From the NCBI GenBank assembly GCA_965197665.1, contig CBDANO010000004.1, positions 310,001-374,000 on the forward strand: a stretch of 64,000 bases of DNA. The letters run 5' to 3'. The stretch is from CBDANO01 sp965197665 (GTDB lineage: Bacteria; Chloroflexota; Dehalococcoidia; Lucifugimonadales; UBA3495). The notes beneath the pieces were generated by a model. The model searched no databases and was not told the DNA's origin. It was given only the letters and a program-made list of their open reading frames with translations. Shown in pieces: positions 1-7,658 of this stretch. The position numbers and the translations under genes are program-made. The stretch's first letter is position 1, and the number at the start of each line of letters is the position of its first letter.

Positions 1-401
1 TCACCGTAAACAACTTTGTGTTTCTAGCCCAAAACGGGTACTACGATGGAACGACCTTTCACCGGGTAATTAGAAACTTCATGATCCAAGGCGGAGACCC
101 CACTGGTACCAGCAGAGGCGGTCCGGGCTACGCCTTTCAGGATGAAATCGTTGAGGGGTTGCTGTTCGACCGGGCGGGTGTGTTGGCTATGGCAAATCGC
201 GGCCCCAACACCAACGGCAGTCAGTTCTTCATTACTGTGGGGCCCACTCCCCACTTGGACGGAAAACATACAATCTTCGGAATCGTGGTTAGCGGCATGG
301 AGGTGGTGGACAATATCTCCACGGTATCCACAGACCGGGGAGACCGGCCCACCGCCCCCGTAGTGGTCGAGAGAATCGAGATAACCCAGTCCGGGAGCTA
401 G
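1..401 (+). CDS. Cyclophilin-type peptidyl-prolyl cis-trans isomerase (5' truncated)
   Basis: The reading frame is open from the window edge (first full codon at 3) to TAG at 399-401, so only the C-terminal 130 or so residues are visible. Cyclophilins isomerise Xaa-Pro bonds during protein folding. The visible part carries the family core: FHRVI with the catalytic Arg, MIQGGDPTGT, AMANRGPNTNGSQFF and the HLDGKHTIFG loop, ending a few residues after the VVDNIS segment as in short single-domain cyclophilins. Whether a signal peptide or anchor exists cannot be seen. A weak terminator-like hairpin follows directly. The family call is secure; the specific role is not. Confidence 0.95.
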   Translation, partial: TVNNFVFLAQNGYYDGTTFHRVIRNFMIQGGDPTGTSRGGPGYAFQDEIVEGLLFDRAGVLAMANRGPNTNGSQFFITVGPTPHLDGKHTIFGIVVSGMEVVDNISTVSTDRGDRPTAPVVVERIEITQSGS

Positions 402-433
402 CCGGCGTGGTACCGGGGACCGGCCTTTTCTTC
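401..433 (+). terminator. Possible weak terminator after the cyclophilin gene
   Basis: GCCGG (401-405) can pair with CCGGC (420-424) and is followed by CTTTTCTTCT. The stem is only 5 bp with a 14-nt loop, so this is a weak candidate. Confidence 0.35.
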
Positions 434-450
434 TATATGGGTGCCGTGAG

Positions 451-519
451 CCAAGGATTCAGAAACGGGGTACCCCTATATAGGCGTCGGGGACCAAGGA
501 TTCAAAATCGGGATACCCC
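451..519. repeat. Two diverged direct repeats, period 43 bp
   Basis: CCAAGGATTCAGAAACGGGG followed by TACCCC at 451-476 recurs, diverged, at 494-519 as CCAAGGATTCAAAATCGGGA followed by TACCCC. They lie between the cyclophilin gene and the 80-bp tandem duplication. No gene is evident in 402-611. Confidence 0.6.
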
Positions 520-556
520 GGCGGTTGGGCCCCGGTAGGCGCGGCATAGTCCGCAG

Positions 557-716
557 ACCGGTCACCGTCCCGGGCTTGGGCGTCCTAGTAATTATGAACA
601 GGAGCCTGCCAGTGACCTTTCAGCACCTTCTCTATGACCGGTCACCGTCCCGGGCCTGAGCACCCCAGTAATTATAAACAGGAGCCTGCCAGTGACCTTT
701 CAGCACCTTCTCTATG
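557..716. repeat. 80-bp tandem duplication covering the ribosome binding site and first codons of the crotonase gene
   Basis: Unit 1 (557-636) and unit 2 (637-716) match at about 74 of 80 positions with no gaps. Each carries the SD CAGGAG, a GTG start 7 nt later and the next eight codons. The differences sit mainly upstream of the SD; the last 40 bases of the units are identical. Only unit 2 leads into the full gene. Confidence 0.95.
612..659 (+). other. Mini-ORF created by the 5' duplication
   Basis: GTG at 612 has the same SD (CAGGAG) and the same first nine codons (MTFQHLLYD) as the crotonase gene start at 692, then runs into unit 2 and stops at TGA 657-659 after 15 residues. It is 32 bp upstream of the real start and in a different frame. 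It could act as an accidental leader peptide that feeds or starves translation of the crotonase. A functional role is inference only. Confidence 0.5.
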
Positions 717-1513
717 ATAGGAAAGACGCGGTCTGCTACCTGACCCTGAACCGGCCGGAGAAGTTGAACGCCCTCAACCCGTTGTTGATGGCTGAATTGC
801 GGGAGGCCCTGAGCGCCGTTGAAGCCGACCCGGAGATTCACGTGGTGATCTTGACCGGCGCGGGGCGGGCATTTTCCGCGGGATTCGACATTGGGAGAGA
901 TCCCGGAGAGCCGGACTTGCACGAGGTGCCCGCCGATACCCGGCGCGAACACCTCAAAAGCCACATCGACACTTTCATGATGGTGTGGAATCTGAGTAAG
1001 CCGGTCATCGCCGCGGTCAACGGGTTCGCGTTGGCGGGGGCCTGTGAACTGGTACAGGTATGTGACATCAAGATCGCGTCGGAGAGAGCGGTCTTGGGCG
1101 AGCCGGAAATCCGCGCCGGATTGGGGCCGCCCTTCTTGATCACCCCTTTTAGCGTAGGCCCGATGAAGGCCAAGGAGTTGCTGCTGACCGGCGACACCAT
1201 AGACGCCCACACCGCCGAGCGGCTGGGAATGGTAAACCGGGTTGTGGCACACGATGAACTGATGGCCGAATGCGAGCGGACCGCTCGTAAGATTTGCTTG
1301 ATGGCCCAGGTAGGAGTAAAAATGACCAAGCGGGCCGTCAACCGGGCGTTGGAAGGGATGGGGTTCTTGGCGACCATCGAGCACAATCTGGAGCTCATGG
1401 TGCACTTCGAGACCAGTTCCAGCCCGGAGATCGAGGAGTTCAACGAGGTCCGCAGGGAAAAGGGGCTGCGGGGGGCCTTGGACTGGCGGGACGCCCGCTT
1501 CCGGGACCTTTAA
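692..1513 (+). CDS. Enoyl-CoA hydratase/isomerase (crotonase) family protein
   Basis: This 273-residue protein has the usual length of a crotonase, which handles acyl-CoA thioesters through an oxyanion hole. SAGFD (62-66) and GFALAGACEL (111-120) form the two oxyanion-hole segments, and Glu119 and Glu139 (EPEI) sit at the positions of the two catalytic acids of enoyl-CoA hydratase. The GTG start at 692 is supported by CAGGAG 7 nt upstream, but the same signal occurs 80 bp earlier through the tandem duplication. Its stop overlaps the stop of the convergent dehydrogenase gene by a few bases. Substrate is unknown; it may be a beta-oxidation or a xenobiotic acyl-CoA hydratase. Confidence 0.9.
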   Translation: MTFQHLLYDRKDAVCYLTLNRPEKLNALNPLLMAELREALSAVEADPEIHVVILTGAGRAFSAGFDIGRDPGEPDLHEVPADTRREHLKSHIDTFMMVWNLSKPVIAAVNGFALAGACELVQVCDIKIASERAVLGEPEIRAGLGPPFLITPFSVGPMKAKELLLTGDTIDAHTAERLGMVNRVVAHDELMAECERTARKICLMAQVGVKMTKRAVNRALEGMGFLATIEHNLELMVHFETSSSPEIEEFNEVRREKGLRGALDWRDARFRDL

Positions 1514-2406
1514 CCGCCCCGCTTTACCTCCACTTTAGCCAGACCCTCCAGGAAATGAAGGATGGCGGAGTGGTCGGCTTCACTCTCGCCTTCGTTGACC
1601 AGCGCTGCCAGCATCTGTTGCAGCAGAGCGGTTACCGGCAGGGGCACGCTAAGCTCTTGGGCCGTCTGCAACACGTTTCGCAAGTCCTTTTGGTGAAGGC
1701 GGATACGGAACCCGGCCCGGAAGTTCCGGTCCAGCATCATCGGACCTTTGACTTCCATCACGGCGCTCCCGGCCAAGCCGCCGCGAATAGCGTTGAAGAC
1801 CTTCTCTGGGTCAACCCCCGCCCGTTGGGCTAGGACCAGAGCCTCGCTGAGGGCCTCGATGTTGGCCGCCACGATAATTTGGTTGGCCAGCTTGGCCACT
1901 CCCCCGGCCCCAATGCCGCCGGTCAACACCACGTTAGCCCCCATAGTCTTGAGCAGATCGTAGGACCGGTCGAAGACTTCCTGCTTCCCGCCTACCATGA
2001 TGGCCAGAGTGGCGTTGACGGCGCCCAGCTCGCCACCGCTGACCGGAGCATCCAGCATCTCCACTCCCTTCTTGGCGCACTCGGCAGCGATTCTTTGGGA
2101 TACCAGCGGGGCGATGGAGCTCATGTCGATGATGACCGAGCCGGGGTTGGCCCCTTCGAGCACGCCGTTCGCCCCTAGAATCGCCGCCTCCGAGTCCGCC
2201 GAATCGGGGAGCATAGTGATGGTCCGGTCGGACTTGGCGGCAACTTCTTTGCTGGAGGAAGCGGCGGCGGCCCCTTCGGTGACCACCTCTTCCATGCGGT
2301 CTCCAACGACGTCATATACGGTGAGGGAGTAACCCGCCTTCAGGAGGTTCTTTGCCATGGGTTTGCCCATTATTCCCAGTCCAACGAATCCGATCCGCTC
2401 GGCCAT
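1510..2406 (-). CDS. 3-hydroxyisobutyrate dehydrogenase / tartronate semialdehyde reductase family protein
   Basis: A 298-residue NAD(P)-dependent beta-hydroxyacid dehydrogenase. GLGIMG (9-14) is the dinucleotide-binding turn, APVSGGELGA (120-129) the substrate loop, and GGVAKLANQ with Lys172 the catalytic segment; the C-terminal half is the helical dimerisation domain. Members reduce or oxidise small beta-hydroxy acids such as 3-hydroxyisobutyrate or glycerate. The ATG start is preceded by a GGAGAGGGG SD. It is convergent with the crotonase gene, overlapping at the stop codons. The exact substrate cannot be read from the sequence. Confidence 0.9.
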   Translation of the reverse strand: MAERIGFVGLGIMGKPMAKNLLKAGYSLTVYDVVGDRMEEVVTEGAAAASSSKEVAAKSDRTITMLPDSADSEAAILGANGVLEGANPGSVIIDMSSIAPLVSQRIAAECAKKGVEMLDAPVSGGELGAVNATLAIMVGGKQEVFDRSYDLLKTMGANVVLTGGIGAGGVAKLANQIIVAANIEALSEALVLAQRAGVDPEKVFNAIRGGLAGSAVMEVKGPMMLDRNFRAGFRIRLHQKDLRNVLQTAQELSVPLPVTALLQQMLAALVNEGESEADHSAILHFLEGLAKVEVKRGG

Positions 2407-2692
2407 GTTCCCCTCTCCTCAATCAGACGTAAGATACAGACGTAAAATAAAGGCGGTCAGAAAGCCTCAACTCTAACACACCGCAAAGGGCAAGACCAAC
2501 CAAACGGACGTAAGTGCAACTGTTCACGTTCAGGGAAATCATAGGCTTTTTGACACCCGGAGGCCGGTCCGTCAGATACGGAACACTCGGCGGGAACCGA
2601 ATTCATCCCGTCTACTCTGCACAGTTGCTTTGCGCCGTTGTGCTGGTTCGGGGTTGGGGTTATGATACTTAGGGAAATGTTCAACCAAGGAC

Positions 2693-3640
2693 ATGATGGT
2701 CGAAGCTAAGACAGCGTTGGTAACCGGCGGCGCCGGGTTTATCGGCTCCCACGTGGTGGACCGGTTGCTGGAGTTGGAGTACCGGGTTGTGATCATCGAC
2801 AACCTGAGCGGCGGCAAGCTGAAGAACCTGAACCCGGCCGCTACTTTCCACCACTGCGATATTACTCAACCCGCCGTTGTTGACGTTTTCCAACGAGAAC
2901 AGCCTGAATTAGTCTTTCACCTAGCCGCTCAAACCAGCGTTCCTTATTCGGTCAGGGAGGCGGTGCGGGACAGCCAAATCAACGTCGTCGGCACCCTGCG
3001 AGTCCTGGAAGCGGCCCGGCGTTTCGGGATCGACAAGTTTATTTTCTCCTCTACCGGCGGGGCCCTGTACGGCGACCCGGAAGTGGAACCCTGCCCCGAC
3101 GACCATCCGGTTGTTCCATTGTCGCCCTACGGCATGTCCAAGTACCTCGCGGAGCAATACCTGGAGTTTTACCATCGGTTGTACCGGCTTAACTTTACGT
3201 CGCTGAGATACGGTAACGTGTACGGCCCCCGGCAGGACTCCCAAGGCGAGGCCGGAGTGATTGCCATATTCACTCAGGCCATGGTGGAGGGCAAGCAACC
3301 GGAGATCTTCGGAGACGGCGACCAAGAGCGGGACTTCGTTTGCGTGGACGACGTAGTTGAAGCCAACATCCTGGCCATCGACCGGGGTGATGGAATGCAC
3401 ATGAACGTCGGTACCGGGCAAAAGACCAGCATCACCCGCATCTTCGAGTTGCTCCGAGGCATCATAGGTTACAAGTGGGGCCCGCGGCACGGCCCGCCAC
3501 GCTTGGGCGATGTGTTCCAGATAAGCCTGGAAAGCACCCGTGCGGCCCAAGAGTTGGGTTGGACGGCGCAAGTTGACTTGGAGGAAGGACTGCGCCGGAC
3601 GGTGGAACACTTTCGGCAGGCAGTAGCAACTACCGGGTAG
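2693..3640 (+). CDS. NAD-dependent nucleotide-sugar epimerase/dehydratase (GalE-like SDR)
   Basis: This extended short-chain dehydrogenase has 315 residues, the usual length. TGGAGFIG (11-18) binds NAD, and Ser120/Thr121 with Tyr146-x3-Lys150 (SPYGMSK) form the catalytic set. RYGNVYGPRQ and the later REWVDD-like segment (RDFVCVDDVV) are typical of UDP-glucose 4-epimerase relatives that act on nucleotide sugars for surface polysaccharide. Two in-frame ATGs lie at 2693 and 2696; AAGG precedes them by only a few bases, so either may be used. trxB follows 34 bp downstream on the same strand. Confidence 0.9.
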   Translation: MMVEAKTALVTGGAGFIGSHVVDRLLELEYRVVIIDNLSGGKLKNLNPAATFHHCDITQPAVVDVFQREQPELVFHLAAQTSVPYSVREAVRDSQINVVGTLRVLEAARRFGIDKFIFSSTGGALYGDPEVEPCPDDHPVVPLSPYGMSKYLAEQYLEFYHRLYRLNFTSLRYGNVYGPRQDSQGEAGVIAIFTQAMVEGKQPEIFGDGDQERDFVCVDDVVEANILAIDRGDGMHMNVGTGQKTSITRIFELLRGIIGYKWGPRHGPPRLGDVFQISLESTRAAQELGWTAQVDLEEGLRRTVEHFRQAVATTG

Positions 3641-3674
3641 GACCGGACCAATTGGTTGGAGGAAGTCTAAAATT

Positions 3675-4595
3675 ATGAATGCGGACTACGACGTCATTAT
3701 CCTTGGCGCTGGGGCCGCAGGGTTGTCCGCCGCCCTGTACACCTCCCGGGCGATGATGAAGACTCTGATGTTGGAGTCCCTCGGCGCCGGGGGCCAACTA
3801 ATGATCACCGACGAGATCGAAAACTACCCCGGCTTTGCCCAGGGGGTCAAGGGCCCCATCCTGGCAAAGGAGATGGAGGACCAGTCCCTTCGGTTCGGCG
3901 CGGAGTTGGAATACGCGGAAGTGGAGGGGCTGGACGACCTGGACAAGCCGGTGAAAATAGTGCGCACCTATGACCGCGACTACACCGCCAAGGCCGTGAT
4001 AGTGGCCACGGGAGGGTCCCACAACAAGCTGGGCGTGACGGGAGAAGACGAACTCGCGGGCCGGGGCGTGTCCTACTGCGCCGTTTGCGACGGTAATTTC
4101 TTCCGAGGGCAGGACGTAATCGTAGTCGGCGGAGGTGATTCCGCCTTGGACGAGGGGTATTACCTAAGCGGCATAGTTAACTCAGTGACAATCGTACACC
4201 GCCGGGATGAGTTGCGGGCCACCAAGATTCTACAGCAGCGGGCTTTGGGTAGTGACAAGTTCAAGTTCCTATGGAGCCACGTGGTAGAGGAGTTTGTTGG
4301 CAACGATATGCTGGAGTCCGCTAGGGTCAAGAATTTGAAGACGGAAGAAACTTATGACTACCCCGCGGCGGCGGCGTTCATCTACGTCGGCTTTCATCCC
4401 AATACGGAGTACCTCAAGGGCCAACTGGACATGGACCCCTTGGGCCATATCTACTCCGATATGCACATGCGGACCAAACTGCCCGGCGTATATGCATGCG
4501 GCGACGCCAGAGCGGAATCGACTCGTCAACTGGGGGCTGCGGTCGGCGACGGGATAACCGCCGCGTTGGCCGCATACCACGACCAGTTAGATTGA
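3675..4595 (+). CDS. trxB: Thioredoxin-disulfide reductase
   Basis: A 306-residue flavoprotein that uses NADPH to reduce thioredoxin. GAGAAG (11-16) is the FAD site, the redox pair is Cys135-AV-Cys138 in SYCAVCDG, GGGDSA is the NADPH site, and GVYACGDAR is the C-terminal FAD-binding motif. Length matches bacterial TrxB. The start has a GGAGG SD about 10 nt upstream. It may be co-transcribed with the epimerase gene. No thioredoxin gene is nearby. One unusual point is that HRRDELRA, the NADP-phosphate-binding region, is well preserved, so NADPH rather than NADH is the likely donor. Confidence 0.92.
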   Translation: MNADYDVIILGAGAAGLSAALYTSRAMMKTLMLESLGAGGQLMITDEIENYPGFAQGVKGPILAKEMEDQSLRFGAELEYAEVEGLDDLDKPVKIVRTYDRDYTAKAVIVATGGSHNKLGVTGEDELAGRGVSYCAVCDGNFFRGQDVIVVGGGDSALDEGYYLSGIVNSVTIVHRRDELRATKILQQRALGSDKFKFLWSHVVEEFVGNDMLESARVKNLKTEETYDYPAAAAFIYVGFHPNTEYLKGQLDMDPLGHIYSDMHMRTKLPGVYACGDARAESTRQLGAAVGDGITAALAAYHDQLD

Positions 4596-4619
4596 CGTTC
4601 AGAAAAGGCGTCCACGGCC

Positions 4620-5189
4620 TCACTCTTGGGTCTGAAGGGTCCGGCGGACACTCGCCCAACCTTCGGCCATGCTCCGATCCGGCATCGGCGGCAGTTCAAC
4701 CTCACGGACCACCTTGACCACCACGAACACCGGCCCGGGTTGGGCCATGACCTCCTCCAACCCCAGGAGCAACTCCTCTAGATCGTCGAATTCATAGGCA
4801 TTTGCGTAACCGGCGCTTCGAGCCATGGCTAAGAAGTCTAGCCGGTCTATGCCTTTTACCGGCAGGCCGCCGGTGGAGCGGTGGGAGGCGTCGTCGAAGA
4901 CCACGTGGACCAAGTTTTTCGGGCCGGACTCACCGATGGTAGCGAGGGCGCCTAGACCAGTCCGCAGGGTGGCGTCGCACTCCAACACTACTACCCTGCG
5001 CCCGGGCCGCGCCAAAGCCAACCCCAGTCCTACACTTGGGGCCCGGTCCATACAGTCTTTTAGGTCCACGTCCAAGTCCCTGCGCTGCGAAACTAGGACC
5101 CAGTCCCGCAGGGCCGATGAAGTGGCTACCACCACGGCGTCTTTACGGTGGTAGTTTACCGCCCGGGCCGCCTCCATCGAGGGAATCAA
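4620..5189 (-). CDS. ComE-like ThDP-binding decarboxylase subunit with altered cofactor motif
   Basis: The 189-residue product resembles the C-terminal (ThDP-binding) half of acetolactate-synthase-type enzymes, as in sulfopyruvate or phosphonopyruvate decarboxylase beta subunits, and is paralogous to the product at 5938-6528. The GDGS segment of the paralogue is ECDAT here, and the downstream FDN is FDD. One Asp that would bind the metal remains; the flanking Gly residues and the Asn are lost. The chosen TTG start at 5189 has AAGGAGG 6 nt upstream; an in-frame ATG at 5177 is an alternative. It overlaps the preceding membrane-protein gene by 47 bp, which suggests translational coupling. It may be a non-catalytic or specialised subunit. 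Confidence 0.75.
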   Translation of the reverse strand: MIPSMEAARAVNYHRKDAVVVATSSALRDWVLVSQRRDLDVDLKDCMDRAPSVGLGLALARPGRRVVVLECDATLRTGLGALATIGESGPKNLVHVVFDDASHRSTGGLPVKGIDRLDFLAMARSAGYANAYEFDDLEELLLGLEEVMAQPGPVFVVVKVVREVELPPMPDRSMAEGWASVRRTLQTQE

Positions 5190-5424
5190 CGGACTCCTCC
5201 TTGCTGTTAGCCGGACTGTCATCCAAGCCGGGCGCCGGTGGACCGGCCTTGCCTTGCCGCCCCTGCACCAGCAAATACATGGCGGCTAGGATCATGGCCC
5301 CGCCGGCGATTCCCAGGGCCGGATTGGGCCTCGAGAAAGCCTGAAAAAGCAACCAGAAGCCGAAAGCAATGCCGGCGTAGCTCAGCGCCCTGCCAAACAA
5401 CCCTTTTGCGAGGATTCTAAACAA
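5143..5424 (-). CDS. Small two-helix membrane protein of unknown function
   Basis: About 93 residues from a TTG start at 5424, which has a GAGGA SD 6 nt upstream. Upstream in-frame codons translate a repeat sequence and are unlikely to be coding. The N-terminal part carries two hydrophobic segments (ALSYAGIAFGFWLLFQAF and a second near AGGAMILAAMYLLV), and the tail is hydrophilic and Gly/Pro/Ser rich. I do not recognise the family. The gene ends inside the 5' part of the ComE-like gene, so the two are probably translated from one mRNA. Confidence 0.55.
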   Translation of the reverse strand: MFRILAKGLFGRALSYAGIAFGFWLLFQAFSRPNPALGIAGGAMILAAMYLLVQGRQGKAGPPAPGLDDSPANSKEESVDSLDGGGPGGKLPP

Positions 5425-5457
5425 CGTGTTTCCTCGGAAGATACCGGTTTCATTCTT

Positions 5458-5549
5458 GGGTCGGGCGGGTTTCAAACCCGCCCCTACGTTTTGGTGTCGT
5501 TCTTCGGGGAATGTTGGTTTCATTCTTGGGTCGGGCGGGTTTCAAACCG
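5458..5549. repeat. Two copies of a short palindromic repeat (GGGCGGGTTTCAAACCCGCCC type)
   Basis: The sequence TTTCATTCTTGGGTCGGGCG continuing into GGTTTCAAAC occurs twice here, near 5449-5480 and 5519-5548. The first copy contains the full palindrome GCGGGTTTCAAACCCGC and CCCCTACG; the second is cut short. The same palindrome recurs at 59573-59593 and, diverged, at 62846-62865, so it is a dispersed element. The stretch 5550-5740 shows no credible gene. Confidence 0.8.
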
Positions 5550-5748
5550 GCGTGGGGGGATTGCGGGGATTGCTATGAAGATGAGGGTGTTCGTCCCCTT
5601 GCGCGGCAGGCCGGAGGTAATTCTGAGGGGGTTGCGGCGACGGGCCAAAATTTCCGGCGGCGGCGCGGGTGGCTCGGACTTTAGGCTCTTCGCCGGCGTT
5701 CGGGGCGCCGATTACAATGCCCGGGCGCCGGCGGTACCTTAGGAAAAG

Positions 5749-5900
5749 TCTGAATAAGTGGTTGCATTAGCAAGCGGTTTGTATCTGACTTTGCGGCAAA
5801 TTGGAGAATTGTTCAGACCTCTTTTAGGGAACCTCTGAACTAGCCGTCAACACAGCCATCATCTCTATCTGATCAACTGCAGTCCACGGATTTATTCAGA
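5749..5900. repeat. Possible small mobile-element remnant bounded by 9-bp inverted repeats
   Basis: TCTGAATAA at 5749-5757 is exactly mirrored by TTATTCAGA at 5892-5900, and each is flanked by a further near-mirror (GTGG / CCAC). The interior is less GC-rich than its surroundings and has no ORF. This could be a MITE or a scar of an IS5-type element; it could also be chance. Confidence 0.35.
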
Positions 5901-5937
5901 GTATTATTGGATTGGAACGCATCGGCGGGGACATGGG

Positions 5938-6528
5938 CTATGGGCTTTTGATGGCCTCAGGCAACTCTTGGATGGCGCGGTGAATCGTCCGGTCGGCCCG
6001 GGGCCTGAATTGGACCGGCGTGTTCTCTATCTCGGGACTAATAGCAAGGTGCACAAATACGGGACCCTTGGTGCCTAAGGCCTCGTCGATCCCGGTGGTC
6101 AAGTCTTCCAAGTTGTCGAAAGAAAAAGTGGCGGCATAGCCGGCGGCGAAGGCCATTCTTTCCCAATCCGCCCGTCCGGCGCCGGGGACCGGTTGGCCGC
6201 CGGTGACGGCGTACACCCCGTTATCGAACAAGAAGTGGACCAGGTTTTCCGGGGCCTGGGTGGACATGGTAACCATGGCTCCCAGGTTCATTAGCAGGCT
6301 GCCGTCCCCGTCAAGCACCATTACTCTGCGCTCGGGATGGGCCAGAGCTAAGCCGAGGCCGAAGGAAGACGCCTTGCCCATGCAGCCCGACAAGGGGAAG
6401 TCCAGCTTCTCATTTTGGGTAACGCTAGGCAGGCCGAATTTTACGTTGTTGGCGTTCATGGTGGCGACGATCACCGCTCCGCTGCGCTTGCCGTCCAACA
6501 ACTTGACGGCGTCGGTATTGTTTATCAT
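5938..6528 (-). CDS. ThDP-dependent decarboxylase, C-terminal-type subunit (ComE / sulfopyruvate decarboxylase beta-like)
   Basis: A 196-residue protein equivalent to the cofactor-binding half of ThDP decarboxylases. DGDGSLLMNLGA followed about 25 residues later by FDN is the classic ThDP/Mg motif. Together with the upstream 6556-7062 product, which supplies the N-terminal half, it should form a two-subunit decarboxylase of the sulfopyruvate/phosphonopyruvate type, acting on a 2-oxo acid with an acidic tail. The two genes are 27 bp apart on the same strand. The natural substrate is not visible, and neither coenzyme M nor phosphonate genes are nearby. Confidence 0.82.
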   Translation of the reverse strand: MINNTDAVKLLDGKRSGAVIVATMNANNVKFGLPSVTQNEKLDFPLSGCMGKASSFGLGLALAHPERRVMVLDGDGSLLMNLGAMVTMSTQAPENLVHFLFDNGVYAVTGGQPVPGAGRADWERMAFAAGYAATFSFDNLEDLTTGIDEALGTKGPVFVHLAISPEIENTPVQFRPRADRTIHRAIQELPEAIKSP

Positions 6529-6555
6529 CCCTGGCTCCTCTCTCCTCAGGCCGGG

Positions 6556-7062
6556 CTAGGCCCCGAATTCAGTGCCTACCAGCACCGCTACCGGTTTTTG
6601 GGTCCGCTCGGCCTCCTCGGCGGCAACGGAGACCCGGTCGGCGTCCTCGTCGGTCTCGATCAAGAAGTAGTTGATGCCCCAAGCGTGAAGGATGTGCTCG
6701 ATGTACTGGGCGGCCGAGTCCCTGGTAACACCGTGGCGGGTCCAGCCCCGGTAACCTATGAGCATGACCAGAGGGTGATTAACGTCCAACCCCAGACCGC
6801 GAATGGAGTCGCCGGACTCGAAGATCCCGGTGTTCTGGATCAACACCACGGGCTTTTTGCCGCCGACCCACAGTCCGGCGGCGATGGCCATCGTCTCGCC
6901 TTCCCGGCACACGGGCACCAAGTCCAGCGACGGCTCGCTGGTCAACAGCTGGTACATGAAGTTAGTCTCGCTGTCGGGAAGCCAGACCACGTGAGTAAAG
7001 TTGTTCTTCTTGAGCTGGGCAACAATCGCCGCCGGATGCAGCACTACTTCGGGTGTGGTCAT
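6556..7062 (-). CDS. ThDP-dependent decarboxylase, N-terminal-type subunit (ComD / sulfopyruvate decarboxylase alpha-like)
   Basis: About 168 residues matching the pyrimidine-binding half of ThDP decarboxylases. The segment CREGETMAIAAGLWVGG holds the conserved Glu that activates ThDP, and GGKKPVVLIQNTGIFESGD is the typical following strand and loop. The ATG start at 7062 has a GGAGG SD; the longer frame upstream is not needed. Order on the minus strand is PaREP1 gene, this gene, then the ComE-like gene, suggesting one operon. The split alpha/beta arrangement resembles archaeal ComDE and the separate small subunits of phosphonopyruvate decarboxylases. Confidence 0.82.
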   Translation of the reverse strand: MTTPEVVLHPAAIVAQLKKNNFTHVVWLPDSETNFMYQLLTSEPSLDLVPVCREGETMAIAAGLWVGGKKPVVLIQNTGIFESGDSIRGLGLDVNHPLVMLIGYRGWTRHGVTRDSAAQYIEHILHAWGINYFLIETDEDADRVSVAAEEAERTQKPVAVLVGTEFGA

Positions 7063-7145
7063 TACGGCTCCTCCGTGATGCGGATAGGACCGGCTAGACC
7101 GGACCATTCTCCGGCTCGTTACATTTAGGACGTGGATTGGGCGTC

Positions 7146-7508
7146 TTACCTAACCAGGGGTTCCAGCTTCTCCAAGAAGCGGCCCATGTCTTGAAGTCCG
7201 TCGCCAACCATCCCGCCGGGCATCCAGTCCTCGTAGAAATTGGTGTGCAAGCCACTGGCGACCGCAAACAATTTACTAATCTCGCGGTCTCCGGTCTCTT
7301 CCGCCAGTTCGTTCACGGTCAGAAACAGCGTCCGGTGGCTATCGTGGGCCAAGCCGCGCTCATGGGACACCGCCTTGACCATCTGAGCCGCCGCGCCCCA
7401 GCCCTTTTCCGAGGCTTGCCGAAAGCCCCCCAAGGCGAATTCCTCGCTTGCTTGGGCCAGCAGGCGCTTGCCGGCGTCCTTATAGGCTTGTGTTTGCTGC
7501 TGTGCCAT
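7146..7508 (-). CDS. PaREP1-family (HEPN-like) protein
   Basis: About 120 residues, all-helical in appearance. The pattern ASEKGWGAAAQMVKA, SHRTL, LAEETGD and ASGLHTNFYEDW matches the PaREP1 family, known mostly from archaea and some bacteria and placed with HEPN-like helical proteins. Function of the family is unproven; nucleotide or RNA-related roles are only suggested by the HEPN link. ATG at 7508 has GGGAG 4 nt upstream; an in-frame GTG at 7553 would add 15 residues. A paralogue sits at 11522-11932. It precedes the ComD-like gene, with an 83-bp gap, and no toxin-antitoxin partner is visible. Confidence 0.7.
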   Translation of the reverse strand: MAQQQTQAYKDAGKRLLAQASEEFALGGFRQASEKGWGAAAQMVKAVSHERGLAHDSHRTLFLTVNELAEETGDREISKLFAVASGLHTNFYEDWMPGGMVGDGLQDMGRFLEKLEPLVR

Positions 7509-7658
7509 GCCGCTCCCGCTCACCTTGAAGCCGGTTCGTAGAAGCTGGTTCACAAGTCATACAATAGTCCCGAAACGCCCAAATGTCTAGATTTACGTTC
7601 CCCGGCAAATACTATGTTCATTCTTTGCGGCGGCGGTCTCTACCGGCATGGGGGATAG

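Noticed and set aside
632..1405. Long minus-strand open frame over the crotonase gene
   Set aside because: Shadow of a GC-rich gene whose plus-strand product has clear crotonase motifs and SD.
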